From Nitrospira sp. (lineage in GTDB: Bacteria; Nitrospirota; Nitrospiria; Nitrospirales; Nitrospiraceae), in assembly GCA_005116895.1 (NCBI GenBank), contig SWDO01000005.1, positions 349,678 to 413,677 on the forward strand: a stretch of 64,000 nt of DNA, given 5' to 3'. Within the stretch, counting starts at the first letter, position 1. Each line of letters starts with the position of its first letter. Both the position numbers and the translations under genes were made by a program. A model generated the notes under the pieces. That model was not told the DNA's origin, made no database searches, and saw only the letters and a program-made list of their open reading frames with translations. Below, piece by piece: positions 59,246 to 64,000 of this stretch.

Positions 59246-60394
59246 ATGGCAAAGAAGAGAACATACCAAGGCACGGTTCCCCTGCATGACAACTACGGGC
59301 CGGAGGCGAAGTTCGCCGTGGAAGCGGAGGCGCTGCTGCCGACGACGAAATATGAAGAAGAAGTGGCCCGGGGCCTTGAATTGGGCCTGCAGGGGGCCGA
59401 TTCCATCAAGGATCGCCGCATTCCCACCTTTAGTCGCGGAGAGCTGCCGCATTTTGCGGGCATCAATACCTTCACCAAAGCGCCGTATGTCGAAGATGTC
59501 CGCAAGTGCGGGGAGTACGATGTCGCCATTCTCGGGGCGCCGTTTGACGGGGGGACCACCTATCGGGCCGGTACCAGGTTCGGACCCCAGGGCATTCGCA
59601 AGATCTCCGCGTTGTACGGCACCTATAGCTTCGAGCTCGGCGTGGATCTCAGAGAGTCGATCTCCATGTGCGATCTCGGTGACGTGATCACTATCCCCGG
59701 CAACATCGAGAAGACCTTCGACCAGGTCAGCAAGGGGGTCGGGCATGTCTATGCCAGCGGGGCCTTTCCCGTGGTACTGGGCGGGGACCATTCGCTTGGC
59801 TTTGCCACCGTGCGAGGCGTGGCTCAGAATATGAACGGCAAGAAGCTTGGCATCCTTCATTTCGATCGGCACGTGGACACACAGGAGACCGATCTCGATG
59901 AACGCATGCATACCACGCCCTGGTTTCATGCAACGAACATTCCGAACGTGCCGGCCAAGAATCTGGTGCAGATCGGCATCGGCGGCTGGCAAGCGCCCAG
60001 ACCCGGCGTGAAGTCCGGGCGAGAGCGTCAGACGAGCATCATGACTGTCACTGACTGCGTCGAAATGGGCATCGAGAATGCCGCGAAACAGGCCCTCGAA
60101 GTGGCGTTTGACGGGGTGGATGCGGTGTGGCTGAGCTTCGATGTGGATTGCTTGGATGCCGCCTTCGTGCCAGGCACCGGTTGGCCGGAACCGGGCGGGT
60201 TTCTGCCGCGTGAAGTGCTGAAGTTTCTCCAAATCATCGCGGACACGAAGCCGCTGGCAGGCATGGAAATCGTCGAATGTTCACCGCCCTACGACGCGGC
60301 GGAGATCACGAGCCTCATGGCCACCAGGGTGATCTGCGACGTGTTGGCTTGCCAGGTGCGATCCGGCAACTTGGCGAAGCGGAAGAAGGGCTGA
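59246..60394 (+). CDS. gdmH: Ureohydrolase, probable Ni-dependent guanidine hydrolase (guanidinase)
   Basis: A 382-aa arginase-family enzyme starting at the ATG at 59246 with AAAAGGAG ahead; the longer track ORF begins in the permease. The ureohydrolase metal sites are visible: GGDH (179-182), FDRHVD (206-211, in place of the usual DAHxD, keeping D-x-H-x-D) and SFDVDCLD (297-304). ILGAPFDGGTTYRAGTRFGP (95-114) and PGTGWPEPGGF are also family marks. The ~85-residue N-terminal extension and the DRHVDTQ motif recall the cyanobacterial guanidine hydrolase GdmH and its Nitrospira counterpart, which split guanidine into urea and ammonia with nickel. Agmatinase or another guanidino-acid hydrolase is the alternative, but the riboswitch favours guanidine. 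Nickel chaperone genes are not in the window. Confidence 0.88.
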   Translation: MAKKRTYQGTVPLHDNYGPEAKFAVEAEALLPTTKYEEEVARGLELGLQGADSIKDRRIPTFSRGELPHFAGINTFTKAPYVEDVRKCGEYDVAILGAPFDGGTTYRAGTRFGPQGIRKISALYGTYSFELGVDLRESISMCDLGDVITIPGNIEKTFDQVSKGVGHVYASGAFPVVLGGDHSLGFATVRGVAQNMNGKKLGILHFDRHVDTQETDLDERMHTTPWFHATNIPNVPAKNLVQIGIGGWQAPRPGVKSGRERQTSIMTVTDCVEMGIENAAKQALEVAFDGVDAVWLSFDVDCLDAAFVPGTGWPEPGGFLPREVLKFLQIIADTKPLAGMEIVECSPPYDAAEITSLMATRVICDVLACQVRSGNLAKRKKG

Positions 60395-60402
60395 GAGGTG
60401 CT

Positions 60403-60429
60403 GAGGGGCTTGCTTTGCGCAAGCCCCTC
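60403..60429 (+). terminator. Perfect 11-bp stem-loop after the guanidinase gene
   Basis: GAGGGGCTTGC and GCAAGCCCCTC form a perfect stem around a TTTGC loop, 8 nt after the guanidinase stop. No T tract follows. It is probably the end of the guanidine operon transcript, by a hairpin-dependent or rho-assisted route. Confidence 0.65.
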
Positions 60430-60852
60430 ACACGTCGCTAAGCAAACAGTGTCGTTCTGCGCGTGGTGGGAACGGAGAATGAGTCACCGCAGTAGGCGTT
60501 ACTCTGCGGTGCGCAATTGAAAGACTCCCGGTACCGTTGCCGACGCGAAGATGATGAAAAGACAGGATTCCTAAGCGTTGAGCCTAGTCTGGGGCCTTAC
60601 AGTCGTGCAGAAGGTTCTTCACCATCCGTTCTTTTGGCTATAGCGGGGTGATGGGAATAGCAGTGGATGGGGGCCACCTCACTGCCGCTGATTGTGCCGC
60701 CGTACATGCCATCGTAGAGCAGTTCCTGGGCGTGGTAAACCAGCGAGTCCTCCTATGGATCTGCCTGTATTTAAAAGCCGCACGGGGCTGGACATCGGCC
60801 ACCGGCGAGACTACGATGGGTTTCACATTCTACTGTTAGCGTGAGGATCATG
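60430..60852. other. Intergenic region between guanidine module and HicBA (about 420 bp)
   Basis: A second stem ACCGCAG...CTGCGGT lies at about 60486-60510. A 63-aa plus-strand ORF (60648-60839, ATG also at 60651) ends just before the hicB-like start, but it has no recognisable domain and no clear ribosome binding site, so I do not call it. No tRNA or known RNA was seen. Confidence 0.4.
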
Positions 60853-61059
60853 ATGCACGAACTGATCTTCGTGATTGAAGATGCCCCCGAGGGTGGGTTT
60901 ATCGCGCGTGCGCTCGGGGTGTCGATTTATACCGAAGCGGACTCCATGGCTGAGTTGCCGGAGAAAGTCCGTGATGCCGTCCGTTGTCATTTCGAGGAAG
61001 GAAAAGCTCCGAAGGTCGTACGCTTGCACCATGTCCGGGAGGAAGTCATCGCCGTATGA
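60853..61059 (+). CDS. HicB-like antitoxin
   Basis: A 68-aa protein starting at the ATG at 60853, which has GAGG 6 nt upstream (an ATG one codon earlier and a GTG at 60841 are alternatives). The sequence MHELIFVIEDAPEGGFIARALGVSIYTEADSMAELPEKVRDAVRCHF is the partial RNase H-like HicB fold. Its TGA overlaps the ATG of the HicA-like gene, as is usual for such pairs in the HicB-first order. The protein is short and has no added DNA-binding domain, so autoregulation, if any, would need another factor. Confidence 0.85.
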   Translation: MHELIFVIEDAPEGGFIARALGVSIYTEADSMAELPEKVRDAVRCHFEEGKAPKVVRLHHVREEVIAV

Positions 61060-61298
61060 GGCTTCCCCGCGATCTGTCGGGATCCGCTCTAGCTGACGCA
61101 CTTCACAAACTGGGATATACCGCCACTGGCCAAACAGGGAGCCATCTGAGGCTCACGACTCAGGAATGCGGTGAGCATCACCTGACAATCCCTCAACATA
61201 GTCCTCTCCGTATCGGAACGCTTTCCGCAATCCTCGCAGACGTTGCGAAGCACTTCGAACTTAGTCGAGAACAGTTGCTCAAGAGGCTGTTCGGCTGA
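61056..61298 (+). CDS. HicA-like mRNA interferase toxin
   Basis: An 80-aa protein in the YcfA/HicA family: MRLPRDLSGSALADALHKLGYTATGQTGSHLRLTTQECGEHHLTIPQHSPLRIGTLSAILADVAKHFELSREQLL. The conserved catalytic His lies in GSHLRL, with the HLTIPQHSPLRIGTL strand and helix typical of the dsRNA-binding-like fold. The start at 61056 overlaps hicB by 4 bp, so both are translated together. In the family the toxin cleaves mRNA and tmRNA and is neutralised by HicB. The pair lies between the guanidine module and an asmA gene and may be part of accessory DNA. Confidence 0.87.
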   Translation: MRLPRDLSGSALADALHKLGYTATGQTGSHLRLTTQECGEHHLTIPQHSPLRIGTLSAILADVAKHFELSREQLLKRLFG

Positions 61299-61961
61299 CA
61301 ATACATCATCCACGACACGACGCAAGAACATTGACTACACGCGAAGGCACACAATCCTTGCTGCATTGCCGATTGTTTGACTCGCATCAAATCAGTTTCT
61401 ATACGTATACTCACTTCACCTGGAGGCGATCACCGATGAAAATCGAGGCAATCGAGATCGGGTCTGGCCTTTCTTCGTGCATGCCATAACATACTGGCCA
61501 ACTCCGGCAGCCATGGTGCAGTGGGAAAAGTAGTGGTCGAGTGAAACCAAATAGCCGCCTCGGTTTTTACGCCGCAGATAGCATTGCAAAACAGTACTCG
61601 CGCACGCCAGCTGTTTTTACGAACTCTCCACTGCTCGCCCGAGATTGTTAAATCCAGCGGTTCTACGACGTGGCAAGTAAGTGACAACTCTGTTGTCAAA
61701 TGGCATGCCAAATGACGACTCAGTCGACACCTGTCTGTACGCAAGAGTGAACTCAAACGCCCTGAACGATGACTGGCGGCAGGTGATAGTGACTCGCGCG
61801 ACCTGCTTCTGGCGTGTTTGCCAATTGGAGCACCGGTTGCGACCACTTCTAGAAACGATGGTTCTTCTGGGAATGCTCACGCTTGCGGCTGGATCAGCCG
61901 CTCGTTTGACTCACGAAGAACCCGTTTATATACTTAAGCCCCTCAACCGGAGACGATCGAG
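61299..61961 (+). other. Intergenic region with promoter, ribosome binding site and a 17-codon ORF (663 bp)
   Basis: TTGACT (61377-61382) and TATACG (61400-61405) with a 17-bp spacer form a good promoter candidate. GGAGG follows at 61422-61426 and then ATG at 61436 opens a 17-aa ORF ending at 61489 (MKIEAIEIGSGLSSCMP). The bases around this start (GGAGGCGATC...ATGAAAATC) resemble those at the asmA start (GGAGACGATC...ATGAAAATA), as if the original gene start had been separated from its gene by inserted DNA. ORFs in the rest of the stretch, on both strands, have no recognisable domains. Confidence 0.5.
61377..61405 (+). promoter_or_regulatory. Predicted sigma-70-like promoter upstream of asmA
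   Basis: TTGACT, 17-bp spacer, TATACG; a palindromic ATACGTAT overlaps the -10. It precedes a ribosome binding site and a short ORF. It may drive the AsmA-MscS genes about 550 bp further on. Confidence 0.45.
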
Positions 61962-63611
61962 ATGAAAATAGCCATAGGCCTGCTTGTCCTAGTGGTCCTC
62001 CTTGTAGGAGTTGCCCTCTCCCTTCCGTTCTTGATCGATCTCAATAAATATCAAGATCAATACAAACCGCTCATCGAAGATGCTCTCAATCGCAAGGTTC
62101 AACTGCAAGATATTCGATTGACGATCTGGCCAAGAATCGGTGCGCGCGTGGTGGGTTTCTCGGTCCTGGACGATCCGGCCTTTGGCTCAGGTCCATTTGC
62201 GTCGCTTTCGTCGTTGGAAGTCGGTGTGAAGTTAATGCCGTTGCTGAGCAGCAAAGTCGAAGTGGAGGAAATCACGCTTCGCCAGCCAGTCATCACGGTG
62301 ATCAAAAACCAGAAGGGCGTGCTGAATGTTTCCACCATCGGTCGCAAAGGTGTGCCGGTGCCTGAAAAACCCTCGCGCGCTCCGATTCCTTCAACGGAGG
62401 GGCCGCTTAAGATTCTGGCGCTGTTGGCCGTGGACCGAGTGTCGATCGACGGCGGGACATTGACCTACCGTGACCTCTCTGTCGCCAAACCGACAGAATA
62501 TGTATTGCAAGATTTGGAGGTGCTGCTGCAATCAGTGCGGCTTGGGCAGACGCCAAGTGTGCATTTCGGGTCACTGGTGCAACCATTCAATCTGCCGGTA
62601 AAACTCGATGGCACCTTTGGTCCATTGCGAGAGACGATGGACATCGATGCGATCAATTTCCAGCTAGGCCTGGGAAAGACGGACTTTGTCATTACAGGAA
62701 AGGCCGCCGGGAATGATGCCATCATCAATATCAGCTCGCCGGTGATCAATACCGCGAACGTACCGGTTGCGCTTCCCCTGAAGACACCGGTTGAGATCAA
62801 GGATCTCCAGATTGCGGCGGAAGTCATGGGGCAAGAGGCCAAGCTGAAATCCCTGGCGTTCCGCCTGTTCGACGGTGAGGTGAAGGGGCAAGGTAAACTG
62901 ATCGCCGGATCAGACATGCCTCCATTCAAGGGAGCTGTGACGATTCAAGGAGTGCAACTCGGTCCGGCGCTCAATGCCGTCGCCGAGACGCCGATCTCGA
63001 TCAGCGGGACGGCCAGTGCGGACCTGTCACTGCAAGGGCGTGGGTTCTCGCTGCCGGATCTGACCAAAGCATTAGAGGGAACTGGCCACATGGCCGTGAA
63101 AGATGGAAAGATCGAAGGGGTGAATATTCTTCAGGAGGTGGTCTCGGCCCTCAACGTGGTCGGCATGTCCATCGGCGATGCGAAGGCCACGGCTTTTTCG
63201 ACGATCGAGACGGACCTCGCTGTCAAGCAAGGGGTGATCAATGTGCAGCGGCTCATGATGGATAGCCATGCTTTTCAGGCGACTGGCGGCGGCACGATCG
63301 GGTTTGATCAGCGAGTGAACCTTGCCGTGAATCTCAACCTCTCCCAAGAGATGAGCCAAAAGATTGCCGCCGCATCGCCCGTCGTCAAAATCGCCTTGAA
63401 AGACGGCCGATTGAGTCTCCCGCTCACGATTACCGGAACGGCTCAAGCTCCCTCGTATGGAGTTGATATCAAGGGCCTCACCGGAAAAGTGCAGGAGCAG
63501 GTCAAAAAGAAGGTCGAAGAAGCTGTCGGTGGGCTGCTCAAAGGGACGACAACGCCCGAGGACCTCCAGAAAGAGGGGAAAGAGCTGCTCAAAGGATTAT
63601 TCGGTCGATAA
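61962..63611 (+). CDS. AsmA-family inner-membrane/periplasmic protein
   Basis: A 549-aa protein with one N-terminal membrane anchor (AIGLLVLVVLLVGVALSLPFLI, ~3-24) and a long periplasmic beta-rich body. The AsmA start is clear: DLNKYQDQYKPLIEDALNRKVQLQDIRLTIWPRIGARVVGFSVLDDPAF (~26-75), and the C-terminal AsmA_2-like part has KDGKIEGVNILQEVVSALNV and ATGGGTIGFDQRVNLAVNLNLS. The last ~40 residues are a charged helix (KVQEQVKKKVEEAVGGLL). AsmA-like proteins form bridge-like lipid channels or affect outer-membrane assembly. GGAGACGATCGAG precedes the ATG. Confidence 0.9.
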   Translation: MKIAIGLLVLVVLLVGVALSLPFLIDLNKYQDQYKPLIEDALNRKVQLQDIRLTIWPRIGARVVGFSVLDDPAFGSGPFASLSSLEVGVKLMPLLSSKVEVEEITLRQPVITVIKNQKGVLNVSTIGRKGVPVPEKPSRAPIPSTEGPLKILALLAVDRVSIDGGTLTYRDLSVAKPTEYVLQDLEVLLQSVRLGQTPSVHFGSLVQPFNLPVKLDGTFGPLRETMDIDAINFQLGLGKTDFVITGKAAGNDAIINISSPVINTANVPVALPLKTPVEIKDLQIAAEVMGQEAKLKSLAFRLFDGEVKGQGKLIAGSDMPPFKGAVTIQGVQLGPALNAVAETPISISGTASADLSLQGRGFSLPDLTKALEGTGHMAVKDGKIEGVNILQEVVSALNVVGMSIGDAKATAFSTIETDLAVKQGVINVQRLMMDSHAFQATGGGTIGFDQRVNLAVNLNLSQEMSQKIAAASPVVKIALKDGRLSLPLTITGTAQAPSYGVDIKGLTGKVQEQVKKKVEEAVGGLLKGTTTPEDLQKEGKELLKGLFGR

Positions 63612-63623
63612 GGGACTATCTCT

Positions 63624-64000
63624 ATGAATATTCTGGATACGCTCACTCAATATGCCGTGCAGTACGGGTTGCAGGCTGCGGTCGCGCTCGGCATCCTCAT
63701 CGGCGGCATGATGGCGTCTCGTGGGGCCGCCAATTTTGCCCAACAGGCGCTTGAAAAACAGACCCTTGAGCCACCAGTGCGTCTGCTCCTGGTGCGTATC
63801 GTGAAAATCATCGTCATACTGTTTACGGCGATGATCGCGCTCCAAACACTTGGTGTGCCCATCGCTCCGCTGCTCGCCGGTGTCGGAGTCGCCGGCGTCG
63901 GTATTGGGTTGGCCTTGCAGGGCGTCTTGAGTAATGTGATGGCGGGGCTGTCGATTATCTTCAGCAAGCCCTACAAGGTCGGCGAACACATCTCGCTGCT
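63624..64000 (+). CDS. MscS-family mechanosensitive channel (partial, 5' part)
   Basis: The first ~125 residues of a small-conductance mechanosensitive channel, cut by the window end. It has helices AVALGILIGGMMASRGAA (~19-36) and LLVRIVKIIVILFTAMIALQTLGVPIAPLLAGVGVAGVGIGLALQGVLSNVMAGLSIIFSKPYKVGEHI (~54-122), the latter being the TM2-TM3 pore region with Gly/Ala packing and the start of the beta domain. It opens under membrane tension and protects against hypo-osmotic shock. It starts 12 bp after asmA, probably in one operon. Confidence 0.92.
   Translation, partial: MNILDTLTQYAVQYGLQAAVALGILIGGMMASRGAANFAQQALEKQTLEPPVRLLLVRIVKIIVILFTAMIALQTLGVPIAPLLAGVGVAGVGIGLALQGVLSNVMAGLSIIFSKPYKVGEHISL

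Noticed and set aside
59246-60394. Agmatinase (SpeB) as the primary call
   Set aside because: The guanidine-I riboswitch, N-terminal extension and DRHVD motif fit guanidine hydrolase better; agmatinase is kept as the alternative.
60648-60839. 63-aa ORF just upstream of hicB as a third member of the toxin-antitoxin operon
   Set aside because: No domain, no ribosome binding site and a shadow ORF on the opposite strand; HicBA pairs normally have two genes.
61681-61965. 94-aa ORF overlapping the asmA start by ATGA
   Set aside because: The overlap is suggestive, but the start is a GTG with no clear ribosome binding site and the sequence has no recognisable domain.

Overview
The window looks like a chromosomal segment of a Gram-negative, aerobic, prototrophic bacterium, most likely a member of the genus Nitrospira (Nitrospirota), possibly a comammox strain. 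This is an inference from three things: the style of the exopolysaccharide cluster, a cytochrome assembly gene packed next to heme genes, and above all a guanidine-I riboswitch in front of a permease and a nickel-type guanidine hydrolase, an arrangement known from guanidine-using Nitrospira. No rRNA, tRNA, CRISPR array, prophage or insertion sequence was recognised.

Layout. (1) 1-652: start of mtnA (methionine salvage), cut by the window edge. (2) 694-25967, all on the minus strand: a 25-kb exopolysaccharide locus. It reads from a ribbon-helix-helix regulator and an HD-GYP-like protein through export lipoprotein (Wza), co-polymerase/tyrosine kinase (Wzc), polymerase/ligase (Wzy), glycosyltransferases, flippase (Wzx), methyltransferases, a GT39 enzyme, an asparagine synthase-like amidotransferase, a PHP protein, WbqC, a PIG-L deacetylase, a DegT aminotransferase and a WecA-like initiating transferase. 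Many junctions are ATGA overlaps, so it probably works as one or two operons. One methyltransferase gene is broken by a diverged 125-bp tandem duplication. (3) 26198-42180, minus: housekeeping genes comEC, glmM, folP, ftsH, hpt, tilS, ribF, hemB, a CBS protein, cobA-hemD fusion, hemC, hemA and a ccsA-like gene. (4) 42243-49274, plus: rsmI, ftsY, a double-receiver response regulator, an M1-like peptidase, a TolB-like propeller and a PAP2 phosphatase. (5) 49364-53345, minus: a lipid-linked sugar transfer set (GT39, LAB_N, GT2), with a four-helix-bundle (23S IVP-type) gene inserted between repeats, then a secreted unknown. (6) 53487-57199: a methyltransferase carrying palindromic insertions, two membrane proteins and a short HPF/RaiA. 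(7) 57389-60430, plus: the guanidine module, made of promoter, guanidine-I aptamer, a possible SD-sequestering switch, a 25-aa leader ORF, APC permease, guanidinase and a hairpin. (8) 60853-64000: a HicB/HicA pair, an AsmA protein and the start of an MscS channel.

How it works together. The guanidine module would import guanidine when the riboswitch is bound and hydrolyse it to urea and ammonia, which urease (not in this window) and ammonia oxidation could use. The polysaccharide locus would make and export an amino-sugar-containing, methylated and amidated exopolymer; glmM downstream supplies GlcN-1-P for such sugars. The hem block supplies heme for the cytochromes that the ccsA-like protein helps assemble.

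The most notable features are the guanidine module with its predicted expression platform, and a family of short GTGA/TCAC-rich palindromic elements between 49 and 54 kb. One element lies between convergent genes, one flanks the IVP gene and one sits in frame inside a methyltransferase gene.
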